NCBI GenBank assembly: GCA_005808665.1
Contig: SYLG01000181.1
Location: 1 to 64,000, forward strand
Source of the DNA: Planctomycetia bacterium
GTDB lineage: Bacteria; Planctomycetota; Planctomycetia; Gemmatales; Gemmataceae
Reading direction: 5' to 3'
Length of the DNA stretch: 64,000 bases
Both the position numbers and the translations under genes were made by a program. The notes beneath the pieces are model-generated. The model saw only the letters and a program-made list of their open reading frames with translations, did no database searches and was not told the origin of the DNA. Position 1 is the stretch's first letter; the number at the start of each line of letters is the position of its first letter. Shown here piece after piece: positions 33,720-42,717 of this stretch.

Positions 33720-34601
33720 ATGGATATTCGTTCGTTTTCCTCTCCGCGTCGATCCAAGGGATTTACCCTCATTGAACTTTTGGTTGTAATAGCGATTATT
33801 GCCGTACTAATCGGTTTGCTATTGCCTGCCGTTCAAAAAGTCCGGGAAGCCGCAAACAGGATGAGTTGTACCAACAACCTGAAGCAAATTGCCTTGGCCA
33901 CGATTAGTGTTACCGACACCAATAATGGCAAGCTGCCACCTGGCTTGGGAAATTATCCTTCCCGTCAACCTGCCGCCGGCAATGGCCAAGGGGGAGTCCT
34001 GTTTCATATTCTCACCTACATTGAACAGGATTCGCTTTATAAAAGCACCAAAATCATTGATGATCGAAATGGCAATCTGGACACCTTCAGCCAGTGGGGT
34101 GTTCCCAATCCTACCCGCATCAAGGCCTATGTTTGTCCATCTGATGGGCATGCCAGTCCGGAAGATCATGGACTCGCCAGTTATGCCTACAATGGTCAGG
34201 TTTTTGGCTTGAGTTATCCGGGTGGATGGGGAGCTGGCAACAAGCTTTTTCCTGCTTCCATAACAGACGGGACTTCCAACACCATCTTTTTTACAGAGAA
34301 GATGACCAAAGCTTATGAGGCCGACGGATGGGCGCCCGGTGGCAACCAAAACTATTGGCCCGATTGGGGTCCATGTATTGCGGATACTGCTGACGCCGGT
34401 CAACCTTCTGGGGCGGCGTCCATGTTTCAGGTCCAACCCAAGGCCAGGGCCGGGGCTGGAAACCGGGCTTCCAGTCCTCACTCAGGTGGCATCATGGCGG
34501 CTTTTGGTGATGGAAGCGTTCGGTTTGTCAACGATGGGGTCCAGCCCCTGAACTGGTGGGCTATGCTGACCGCCAAGGGTGGTGAAACCATTACTCCTTG
34601 A
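33720..34601 (+). CDS. DUF1559-domain protein with prepilin-type N-terminus
   Basis: A 293-residue protein of the large planctomycete-specific DUF1559 family. The N-terminus has the type IV prepilin cleavage/methylation signature KGFTLIELLVVIAIIAVLIG, then NRMSCTNNLKQIALA, and the C-terminus carries the usual SPHSGGIMAAFGDGSVRF. The prepilin signal implies processing by a PilD-type peptidase and assembly or anchoring in a pseudopilus-like structure. Planctomycete genomes hold many copies; the role is unknown. A small lipoprotein gene follows directly, as is common for this family. Confidence 0.95.
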   Translation: MDIRSFSSPRRSKGFTLIELLVVIAIIAVLIGLLLPAVQKVREAANRMSCTNNLKQIALATISVTDTNNGKLPPGLGNYPSRQPAAGNGQGGVLFHILTYIEQDSLYKSTKIIDDRNGNLDTFSQWGVPNPTRIKAYVCPSDGHASPEDHGLASYAYNGQVFGLSYPGGWGAGNKLFPASITDGTSNTIFFTEKMTKAYEADGWAPGGNQNYWPDWGPCIADTADAGQPSGAASMFQVQPKARAGAGNRASSPHSGGIMAAFGDGSVRFVNDGVQPLNWWAMLTAKGGETITP

Positions 34602-34606
34602 TATAT

Positions 34607-35113
34607 ATGGTCCGTTTCCCCTGGAACCCTTTGAGGATTTGCCCCTTGTTATCCCTTCGTCAATCCGTTTTTACCCCGGCTCTTAAAGGGCTGGGGCTTT
34701 TTTTTCTGTGCCTGGGAGTCCTTGCCTGTGGAGGTGGTCGTCCCACCGCTTCCATAGCAGGCAAGGTTGTTTTCAATAATGGCCCTTTGGAGGGAGGATC
34801 GCTGGTTTTTGACTACGGTGAAGGGGTTAGCAAAACGGTATCTCTTTCTTCAACAGGGACCTTTAATGAATCTGCTCTTTTTGTTGGTTCGGCCAAGGTT
34901 GGCGTCGTTCCACCTGCCTTTATCAAAGGGAGCCAAAATAGTGCTACCGCCGCCAAAATGAAGGTTCCAAAAGGATTTCAAGGCAAAGAAGGTTATTTTG
35001 GAAACACCAAGGAGTTCAAGGTCGCAGAAAAGTACAAGGATCCCAACACCTCCGGGCTTACTGTAGAAATCAAAGCCGGCAAAAATCCGGATGTCACCTT
35101 TGAAATCAAATAA
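34607..35113 (+). CDS. Small lipoprotein paired with the DUF1559 gene
   Basis: A 168-residue protein with a hydrophobic leader ending in a lipobox (LFFLCLGVLACGGG; lipidated cysteine near residue 41). The mature part (SIAGKVVFNNGPLEGGSLVF) resembles the carboxypeptidase-regulatory-like beta-sandwich of planctomycete lipoproteins found after DUF1559 genes. No enzymatic motif. ATG 34607 is preferred over TTG 34598, which overlaps the upstream stop; both lack a strong ribosome site, consistent with coupled translation. Confidence 0.75.
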   Translation: MVRFPWNPLRICPLLSLRQSVFTPALKGLGLFFLCLGVLACGGGRPTASIAGKVVFNNGPLEGGSLVFDYGEGVSKTVSLSSTGTFNESALFVGSAKVGVVPPAFIKGSQNSATAAKMKVPKGFQGKEGYFGNTKEFKVAEKYKDPNTSGLTVEIKAGKNPDVTFEIK

Positions 35114-35158
35114 TCGGATTTCTCCTTCCTGTGGAGAAACTTCCGGGCCACTCCCCCA

Positions 35159-36436
35159 ATGGGGTTGATTGTGTCGAAAAAATACCTTTATCCAACCCTT
35201 CTCGCCTCCCTGATTTTGGGGGGTTTTATTGTTTTTGGTGCGCAATATTTTCGCAATGAACATGAATTGGTTGCCAGCCAAACCCGCATAATTGCCCTCC
35301 TGGAGGGGTTACGGTATCGGGAGGCTTGGTTGGATTTAAAGTTGCATGGCACCAAGTTAATCCAACGAAATGGCCCGCTCGCCTCCAGGGTTTTCCGCCT
35401 GGCAAACGACCTTCACCAGGCGAACATCGTCCTTGGTTCCACACCAATCGACAAGGATCAGGGAGAATGGGACCTGCAAAGGGTCCTTTTGCAATTGGAA
35501 GGTCCCCAATGGCAGGATCAGTTGGAATATGCCATGGTATTGGCAAGACAACATAAAAACCAACAGGGGCAAATATATGAATCCCTTGTCAGGGGGTCTC
35601 TTGCCAGGAAAAATACAAAGGATGCCCACCAATGGGTTATCGCCTGGAAACAGCTAGAGGGAGACATTCGGTGCGATTTGGCGGAAGCTTCCCTACACGA
35701 ATTCACAGGCCAGGGCGAAGAGGCTTTGGAATCCTTGCAAAAAAGAGCTTTAAGCCTGGCTCCGCCCTCGCCGGAGATCGAAGCCCGAGCGGGTGCTCTT
35801 TTTTTCAACATGAACAAACCAGGTCAAGCCGTTTGGCATTTGACCAAATCTCTTGAACTCCTTCCTGATCAACCCGATTGGCAATTGACCCTGGCAAAAA
35901 GCATGGACTTGCTTGGCCAATCGGAGCAGGCTTTGGCTCTTTTGGAAAAAATAATAGCAATCAACTCCAAAAACATGGAGGTGGTCGCTGAGCGGGGCCG
36001 TCAATTGCTATTGGCGGGACAAGCCAGCCAAGCGATTCCCGATTTGGCTAAAGTCCTCGAAAACGACCCGGGAAATGTGGATGCCGCGGAACACTTACAG
36101 CGTGCATTGTTCGAAATGGGAGAGGAAGCCAAGGCTAAACAATGGGCAAAAAAAATTGAAAAAATGCGGACGGACCAGCGTCGATTAAATGCCATTTTTC
36201 AAATGCTATTGCCCCTTCGTCCCGAGGACCCGGACTTGATGACCGAGGCGGCCGGGATTTTCCTTCGGGCCGGGCAACCAAAAAGTGCCTTGGTTTGGGC
36301 AAAAAAAGCCTTGGGAATTGACCCCAACCATAGCGTGGCAAACAGCCTGCTGGCTGGCTACTACGAAGCAACGGGAAACCCGGGCCTTGCGGCCATTCAC
36401 AAAAAAATTGCGCCCACAAAAGGGGCCCAGAAATGA
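35159..36436 (+). CDS. Membrane-anchored TPR protein
   Basis: A 425-residue protein with one N-terminal membrane helix (TLLASLILGGFIVFGAQYF) and a long run of TPR helices over the rest (for example PGQAVWHLTKSLELLPDQPD and ASQAIPDLAKVLENDPGNVD). It is probably a periplasm-facing scaffold. Its stop overlaps the start of a second TPR protein (ATGA), so they are translated together and likely act together. Confidence 0.85.
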   Translation: MGLIVSKKYLYPTLLASLILGGFIVFGAQYFRNEHELVASQTRIIALLEGLRYREAWLDLKLHGTKLIQRNGPLASRVFRLANDLHQANIVLGSTPIDKDQGEWDLQRVLLQLEGPQWQDQLEYAMVLARQHKNQQGQIYESLVRGSLARKNTKDAHQWVIAWKQLEGDIRCDLAEASLHEFTGQGEEALESLQKRALSLAPPSPEIEARAGALFFNMNKPGQAVWHLTKSLELLPDQPDWQLTLAKSMDLLGQSEQALALLEKIIAINSKNMEVVAERGRQLLLAGQASQAIPDLAKVLENDPGNVDAAEHLQRALFEMGEEAKAKQWAKKIEKMRTDQRRLNAIFQMLLPLRPEDPDLMTEAAGIFLRAGQPKSALVWAKKALGIDPNHSVANSLLAGYYEATGNPGLAAIHKKIAPTKGAQK

Positions 36437-37638
36437 TCCGTGGGGAAAAAACGAACCCGAATCAAACCAAAGGGAGGATTTGGATCAGGAAAGGTGTATT
36501 TTTTTCAGGCCTGGTTCTGTTTATCGGAATTTTATTCTTGCCCCTTGCTGCCGGGTTTTATGGCCGTTTCCTACTTAAGCGTTGTCATCCTGAAATTGCA
36601 TTGGATTACCTTACCTTTGCTCTCCATTTTCACCCTTGGTGGATTGAAGCCCAAATGGAAGCCTGTTCTGCGGCCAGGCAATTGGGCAATCACCCCCTTG
36701 CCTGGACCCATTTGGAATACCTCGAAGAAAGGCTGGGGGGAATTTCCCCGGAATCCCTCCTCCACTGGAAAATGATTCATGCCTCCATGGGTGACCTCCA
36801 GATCGTGGAGGTAAATCTTTTGGACGAATGGAGGCGGGGTGGTTCTGAGGCGCACGAAATTGCCTCCTCCCTGGTGGAGGGTTATATCCGTATGTTCCGA
36901 CTGCCTGATGCCCTGGCCCTTACCGGGGAATGGCTCGATCGGGAACCCGGTTCATTGAAAGCAATGCTGCTTCGGGCCCAGACATGGCACAGATCCCACT
37001 CCCCGGATAATGCGGTGGATTCCCTCCAGGAAGTGATTTCGATGGATCCCACCCAGTCAGAATGCAGGCTCCAATTGGCCCTGTCCCTTTTGGATAAGGC
37101 CAAGTACGATGAGGCCCTAAAACACCTGGATTTGTTGGCCGAATCGGGGAAAATGGATGGTTTGATTGAGTCCAGGCGGGCACGGTGCCTACACATGATT
37201 GGCCGTGAAATGCAAGCCCGAAACCTTCTGGAAAAGGCCCTCAAAACATTACCAGGGGATTATCGGTTGTATTCGACATTAGGACAAATTGAACTCCTCA
37301 CCGGCCACAACGAGGAAGCCGAGGAAGCCTTCAGGAAGACCTTGTCGATGCAGGAGACCGATTACCTCGCCAATTTCTCCCTTTCCCAGGCACTCAAACG
37401 GCAAGGGAAAAATGAAGAGTCCAAGGCCTTCCTTGACCGGGCCGAAAAAATCAAAACCACTCTGGAAAGGCTCAATGAAATTACCTCAACGGCCATTTCC
37501 CAAAGGCCTTTGGATCCCGGCTTGCATCGTGAATTGGGAAATATCTTTACCTTCCTTGGTCAAACCGAAAGTGCCAGGCGGTGGCTCATGAGTGCGGATC
37601 GCCTAGACCCTGCTTCCCATTCACCTCCCGTTCCTTGA
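36433..37638 (+). CDS. Second membrane-anchored TPR protein
   Basis: A 401-residue protein with a basic N-terminus, one membrane helix (GVFFSGLVLFIGILFLPLAAG) and about eight TPR units (for instance HNEEAEEAFRKTLSMQETD). It overlaps the preceding TPR gene by four bases and resembles it in layout, so the two may be diverged duplicates. It converges on the minus-strand cytochrome/FG-GAP gene 20 bases away. Confidence 0.85.
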   Translation: MIRGEKTNPNQTKGRIWIRKGVFFSGLVLFIGILFLPLAAGFYGRFLLKRCHPEIALDYLTFALHFHPWWIEAQMEACSAARQLGNHPLAWTHLEYLEERLGGISPESLLHWKMIHASMGDLQIVEVNLLDEWRRGGSEAHEIASSLVEGYIRMFRLPDALALTGEWLDREPGSLKAMLLRAQTWHRSHSPDNAVDSLQEVISMDPTQSECRLQLALSLLDKAKYDEALKHLDLLAESGKMDGLIESRRARCLHMIGREMQARNLLEKALKTLPGDYRLYSTLGQIELLTGHNEEAEEAFRKTLSMQETDYLANFSLSQALKRQGKNEESKAFLDRAEKIKTTLERLNEITSTAISQRPLDPGLHRELGNIFTFLGQTESARRWLMSADRLDPASHSPPVP

Positions 37639-37658
37639 TGACGAATGGGACATACCGA

Positions 37659-39179
37659 TCAGGGTCTTCGGAAAACCTTCACAGGAACTTTATTTCCCGA
37701 GAAATCCCCAACCGCAACCGCATTCCTCCCAAACTCCTGACCGGAAAGGATTGCCATGGTGACATGGTCTGCGAAAACCGATTCCAAAACGCTTGCTTCC
37801 CATTGGCCTTTGCCCTTGGGGGTCCACAATAGAACGGAGGGAAGGTCACGGGCTTTCCGGTAGGGGAAACCCTCCTCCGGCAGGAACGCTACTGAAACCA
37901 ATTCCGGGGAACCTTGCCCAGGTTCAATCCTCCCTAAAGGTAACGCCCGATGCACACCATGCATTGGACCAATGGAGTGATGCTTGAAAACAAGGTCCCC
38001 AACATTTTCCAACCAGGAAACGCCATGGTAGGGTTTGAGCAAATAGGGTTGATCCAAAACATCTCCATTGGTTAGGAGAAGGTCCACATCCCCATCCCCA
38101 TCGAGGTCGGCCTGAACGATTCCGCTAAAGCCCAATCCCGGATGGCCTCCCTGGTAGATATTTCTGCTTTGGAATGTCCCATTGCCCTGATTTACATACA
38201 GCGTCACACATTCATGTTCCTGCCCAAAAAGGGCAATAAAATCCTGTTTGCCATCGCCATTCCAATCCCTAACCAAAATATGAATGGCTCCATGGCGGGG
38301 GTCAATTTCCTTTTTCAACCAAACTTTTGGATCGGCATCCAGGGCAGGAATTTGGACAAACCACACTTCCCCGGTTTGATTCCAGCCAAAGGCCGAAACG
38401 ACAAACTCCATGGGCCAAATACCAGGGGATGTCAAGGGTTTGATATCCGTAACCCTACCCACATTTTCCAGCAGGACAGTTTCTTTAAATGTTCCATCCG
38501 ATTGGCCCCGATGCCAAACCGCCCTTCCCTTCCTGGCATCCGTTGGGAGAAAGCTGCCAAGTTCACTCACCAGGAGATCGCCCAAACCATCCCCATCAAA
38601 ATCCCCTGGTTCCAAATGGCATGGATGATTTCCCTTGATGACCGATTGCCAGGCCAGGGGCTTTTGGGGGTCCCAAGAGCAAATCAAACCTCCACGCATG
38701 TCAACTGCCCACAACAAGGGACGACTTGAGGGATCTTTGGAGGCATACCGTAAATGGGCGATCGCCGTCCCGCCGGGGGGTGTTTCTGGCCACGGGGGCA
38801 GGTCTTCGGTAATCCAACCCCTGGCCTTTGCCCGATTGGGTACCGAATCATCCAGTTTTTCCGGGGCTTTTTTTTCATACCAATCCACCACTCCCGGCAA
38901 AGGCGGTGCCTTTAAAGCCAATCCAGCTTTTTCGAAAAACTGGTAACCCCGTTCCACCTCCATTTTCCAGGCATTCCTTGGAAAGATTTCTGGAGGAGGC
39001 ATCCCATGACAATAGGCACAAAAATTATGGATGGCTTCCTCATCCACCGGAACGCCCTCGTGGGTACCCCGTTTATTCCCCGCCATGGGCCCACATCCTA
39101 ACGGGGTGAAGAAACCAAATAATAATAGACATGAGGTTAGGACAAACAAAGCTATTTGCTGTCTTTTAAGTGCTTTCAT
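37659..39179 (-). CDS. Lipoprotein with a CxxCH haem motif and FG-GAP/VCBS repeats
   Basis: A 506-residue protein. The leader ends in a lipobox (LFGFFTPLGC), and a haem-binding motif FCAYCH follows near residue 52, with a following PPEIFPRNAW segment. From about residue 150 it carries VCBS-type repeats (DFDGDGLGDLLVSELG, DWNGDGKQDFIALFG, DLDGDGDVDLLLTNGD). This suggests a surface propeller with an attached c-type haem. ATG 39179 has a GGAGGAT site. It is the last gene of a four-gene minus-strand operon. Confidence 0.85.
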   Translation of the reverse strand: MKALKRQQIALFVLTSCLLLFGFFTPLGCGPMAGNKRGTHEGVPVDEEAIHNFCAYCHGMPPPEIFPRNAWKMEVERGYQFFEKAGLALKAPPLPGVVDWYEKKAPEKLDDSVPNRAKARGWITEDLPPWPETPPGGTAIAHLRYASKDPSSRPLLWAVDMRGGLICSWDPQKPLAWQSVIKGNHPCHLEPGDFDGDGLGDLLVSELGSFLPTDARKGRAVWHRGQSDGTFKETVLLENVGRVTDIKPLTSPGIWPMEFVVSAFGWNQTGEVWFVQIPALDADPKVWLKKEIDPRHGAIHILVRDWNGDGKQDFIALFGQEHECVTLYVNQGNGTFQSRNIYQGGHPGLGFSGIVQADLDGDGDVDLLLTNGDVLDQPYLLKPYHGVSWLENVGDLVFKHHSIGPMHGVHRALPLGRIEPGQGSPELVSVAFLPEEGFPYRKARDLPSVLLWTPKGKGQWEASVLESVFADHVTMAILSGQEFGRNAVAVGDFSGNKVPVKVFRRP

Positions 39180-39208
39180 GGAATATCCTCCATGGTTAAA
39201 CCACCTTT

Positions 39209-41374
39209 TCATGGTTGGATGGGACCACTTTGCAACCTTTTCAAGGCAGTTATTTCTTCGCGTAGAACGGATCCCAAACCGGCAAAACTTTCCAGGTTGG
39301 ACCACTCCTTGAGCGACTCAATGCGTCCTGCCCAAGGTGTTTGTGGTATGGGCAAAGCCATTTTTGCTACGGCAAAAGGTACCCCTTGGACCATTTGAAG
39401 CTGGATTTGGGCAAGGTCTGAAGATAGGTCGCCAATCAGGGAATCAAACATGTTCACGGTTCTTTCATGGGGAAAAAGAGCCAGGTTTGCCATCCCTTTG
39501 ATCCACCCTAACACGGGCAATTTCCAATGGTCTCCAAGGCCTTTACCTTGGGTTCTTGGCCATTCAAATAATCCAAAAATCCGATGCATTGTCTCATGAT
39601 TCCCTGCCACCTCCAAGGCAACCTCTGGAAACCCGCATTGAATAAGCAATTGCATCCTGAGTTTGGCACCTTCCGTGCCAAACCTCTCGGGTCTCCCCCT
39701 GTTTAATTCGCCAAGGGCTTGTCCCTTGAGGCCAAGGGCAATTGCCTCTTTGACCCTTGCCAACGACCGGTCTGAATCGCCTGGGTAGCGAAATTCCAAC
39801 ATGTGTTTCAGGTCCATTACCTGGGTTGGGCCAGAGGCCAAAAAGGTCGCCTCCCTCCCCTGGGCCAAAGTACCACCTGCTTTGGAGAATTGCGGAAGGG
39901 CTTGGGCCAAATCCAATGCCCCGACCTGCCTTAATACTCCCGCGTAAACCCCTGCTATTTTGCCATCCAAGGGATTCAAATCCAAGGATTTTCTAAAGCA
40001 ATAGGCAGCCTGAGCCAACCAGGCTTCAATTTCCATGGGGGTTGGAGCCGTTTTGTTTGCCCCAAGGAAATTTCTTGCCAGGATCAATTCCCCGGTAATT
40101 CCCCAAGCCAAGCCATCCCTGGTATTTTCCCTAAGTGCCAATTCGGCCCATTTCCAAGCCCATTGCAGAGCCAAACTAGCCTCAGCATGAGAGGAAGGTT
40201 CGGTTTGTTCCCCCTCAAACCAGGCAAAGGCCATTACCGATTCCGCCGATTTATTGACTCCAAGCCCCTGAACCCTTCGATTGGGACCTTGGTTTCTGGA
40301 GGGCCCTAAAAGGCAAACCGTTCCCGAAAACACCAAGGGCCTATGCGTTGGCCAATGTTTCTTTTCTTCAAGGTAGGCGGAAGCCGCTTTTCTTGGTTTC
40401 GAATCCCCCACCAACACGAATGGTTGCCCCTCCAATGGGGGGCCTATTGCCCCGGAAAGCTGACAATGACGCATTCCAGCCGTTACCTGGCATTTTTCCC
40501 AGACCCATTTGGACCTTGTGATTATGGGAGAAAAGGCAAGTTCGGGCCGGGCTTTGAATAACTCTGCAAAGGCTTGAATCTCTGCGGCTTGCGGAAAGTA
40601 TCCACTGTTTTGAACCGCAACGGTTTTGTCCCCGGCCAGTCCCACCCATAGCGCAAATGCTACCAAACCTGCTCCCCAAGGGAGTACACGCTTTTGCCGT
40701 TGGGGTTGGATTGCCTTGGTCAACCAAATACACCTCAACACCATAACCAATAAAAGTCCTAGCTGCCAGGAAAAGGATCCTTCGCCATTCATTTGGTCCA
40801 AGCTTTGGTGAATGAACCTCCAAGTGTCCCATACCAATCCCACCAGACATAAACCCATTCCTGCAATCCAACTTTTGGGATACTGTTTCCTTTGCTGCCA
40901 CCATAGCCCTCCCAAGGCCCACCCAAATGGTGCAGAAAGGATCCAAACGACTTGGGTAATCCATAAAAAATGCACCCGTCCCGACTGGACCAACCGAGGA
41001 ATCAACATTACCAGGCCAAGCAATATTGGACCAGGCCCTGGGACAACGAATCCAATCAATACAAAAAAACCAAGTGCAAAGGTTCCCCAAGGCAGGGATC
41101 GTTTTTCATCAACGACAAAACCCCAAGGAATAAACGCCATCACCAAAACACCGAGGAATACCAAAATCCCAGCCCATCCCCCTACCAGAAAAACCATGGC
41201 CCACAAAAAGTCTGACATGGGATAACCCTGCAATTGCGAATGGTCTCCAGAAAGGAGATTCCATCCCCTGGCAACAGGAATCAAGCCCCCTTGCCCTTGG
41301 TTTCCCGTTACCACCCAAGCAATGGCCACCGCGGTGATTAGGATTGGAAACGCCCATTTGGCCCATTGGTGCAT
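39209..41374 (-). CDS. Large polytopic membrane protein with C-terminal helical repeats
   Basis: A 721-residue protein. The N-terminal 260 residues hold about seven hydrophobic helices (such as FLWAMVFLVGGWAGILVFLG and FALGFFVLIGFVVPGPGPIL). A soluble remainder contains TPR-like segments (AQAAYCFRKSLDLNPLDGK). The layout resembles O-antigen-ligase-like membrane proteins with TPR tails, but I see no ligase motif, so no function is assigned. It starts two bases after the stop of the TPR lipoprotein gene and is followed by the haem-FG-GAP gene after 29 bases. Confidence 0.75.
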   Translation of the reverse strand: MHQWAKWAFPILITAVAIAWVVTGNQGQGGLIPVARGWNLLSGDHSQLQGYPMSDFLWAMVFLVGGWAGILVFLGVLVMAFIPWGFVVDEKRSLPWGTFALGFFVLIGFVVPGPGPILLGLVMLIPRLVQSGRVHFLWITQVVWILSAPFGWALGGLWWQQRKQYPKSWIAGMGLCLVGLVWDTWRFIHQSLDQMNGEGSFSWQLGLLLVMVLRCIWLTKAIQPQRQKRVLPWGAGLVAFALWVGLAGDKTVAVQNSGYFPQAAEIQAFAELFKARPELAFSPIITRSKWVWEKCQVTAGMRHCQLSGAIGPPLEGQPFVLVGDSKPRKAASAYLEEKKHWPTHRPLVFSGTVCLLGPSRNQGPNRRVQGLGVNKSAESVMAFAWFEGEQTEPSSHAEASLALQWAWKWAELALRENTRDGLAWGITGELILARNFLGANKTAPTPMEIEAWLAQAAYCFRKSLDLNPLDGKIAGVYAGVLRQVGALDLAQALPQFSKAGGTLAQGREATFLASGPTQVMDLKHMLEFRYPGDSDRSLARVKEAIALGLKGQALGELNRGRPERFGTEGAKLRMQLLIQCGFPEVALEVAGNHETMHRIFGLFEWPRTQGKGLGDHWKLPVLGWIKGMANLALFPHERTVNMFDSLIGDLSSDLAQIQLQMVQGVPFAVAKMALPIPQTPWAGRIESLKEWSNLESFAGLGSVLREEITALKRLQSGPIQP

Positions 41375-41376
41375 GA

Positions 41377-42717
41377 TTAAGATTTCCGCTGGGAAGGTTT
41401 TTGGACAGGGGTTTTATCCAGGAGGTCCAATACGATTTTGGTTTCGGGAAATTGCTCCGGATATTTTAATTCCCTGAGGGAACGAATGTCAAAACCCATG
41501 TCCATTTGTTGCAAATGGCGGTTGGACAAACTCAAAAAAGCCAAGGCTCCCAAGTGTTTGGGCATTTTCTCCCCATAGCTTTTGGATGCCTCCTTCAGCC
41601 CCTTCCAATCTTCCAACCTGTACAAAAGGCGACACCGAATTCCCAGACCTTCCAAGGACCGAAATTCAGGAAAACGGGAACCTAATTTTGCCAACCCTTC
41701 GGCAAAATCCCCCCGGGCATCCTTTTCCCTGCCGGTGGCTACCAAATGGTCCCCATGGGCCAGATACCACCGGGCCCAAAGCAAGGGATTGAAGGGGTTT
41801 TGTGCATCGGCATCGATTCGTTTTTTTGCCTCGTCCCACCTCCCCAGGGCAATGAGAGCATGGACCAACCCCAGCCTGGCCCGGCCATCACCATTTGTGG
41901 TCCAAATGTTTTCCAGTATGTTTGCGGCTTCCGCCCATCTGCCTTTGTTTTCCATGGCAACCGCTAGCCGGAACGAACCGCGCAAACCCAGTGCATCCGG
42001 TTTTCCCATTAAAAGGAACGGATCGGGCCAATCGGGATCCTCCGGAATGTGGCGAAAATCCTCAATCGCCTGACTCTCCTTGACACTTGGGTTCTGTTCG
42101 GCGGAAAGGAGCAAAAACAACAAAGTCCTCCGTTTGGTCAAATAACCCACATCGGGAATTTCCTGGAAATGGTTTTTGGCCTCAATGTCCTGACCTTGGG
42201 TATATGCCATTTCGGCCAGCATGAGAGATTCCAACGGATGTTTTTGCACCTGGGATTCCTGCGCAAGGAGGACTTTGATGGCATCCTCGTCCTTTCCTAC
42301 CAACCGCAGAGCCTCCGCAAGTCTTAAGTAGGGAGCAGGGTTTTGAGGGTCGGATTGGGCCGCCAGGTCCAAAGCGGTATGCAATGGTTTGATGGCCAAT
42401 TCTGGTTTTGCAGGAAGAAAACTCCATCCAAGGAGGTACGGATAACGAGGATTTTTTGAATCCAGAAAGGAGGCATTGGAAAGGCACTTCCTCGCTTCGT
42501 CCAATTGCCCGGCATCAACCAGAACCAATCCCAAATTGGCCCAGGCAACCGGATCCCCAGGATTTTTTATGAGTGCGGCTCGCGTCCTCTCCACCGCCCC
42601 AAAGGTTAATGGATCTACAAGACCCGGATCCATCGATGGCGGAACCTTCAAGGAAGGGCCACAGCCAAAAATGCCTGCCAATACGAACCAGGCCAGATTT
42701 CGGGCGAAGGGGATCAT
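41377..42717 (-). CDS. TPR lipoprotein
   Basis: A 446-residue protein. The leader MIPFARNLAWFVLAGIFGC ends in a lipobox, and the rest is a chain of TPR units (DPVAWANLGLVLVDAGQLDE, NPAPYLRLAEALRLVGKDED). ATG 42717 overlaps the upstream gene stop by four bases (ATGA); the longer open frame upstream runs through the neighbour gene and is not credible. Probably a periplasmic scaffold for the other three products of the operon. Confidence 0.85.
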   Translation of the reverse strand: MIPFARNLAWFVLAGIFGCGPSLKVPPSMDPGLVDPLTFGAVERTRAALIKNPGDPVAWANLGLVLVDAGQLDEARKCLSNASFLDSKNPRYPYLLGWSFLPAKPELAIKPLHTALDLAAQSDPQNPAPYLRLAEALRLVGKDEDAIKVLLAQESQVQKHPLESLMLAEMAYTQGQDIEAKNHFQEIPDVGYLTKRRTLLFLLLSAEQNPSVKESQAIEDFRHIPEDPDWPDPFLLMGKPDALGLRGSFRLAVAMENKGRWAEAANILENIWTTNGDGRARLGLVHALIALGRWDEAKKRIDADAQNPFNPLLWARWYLAHGDHLVATGREKDARGDFAEGLAKLGSRFPEFRSLEGLGIRCRLLYRLEDWKGLKEASKSYGEKMPKHLGALAFLSLSNRHLQQMDMGFDIRSLRELKYPEQFPETKIVLDLLDKTPVQKPSQRKS

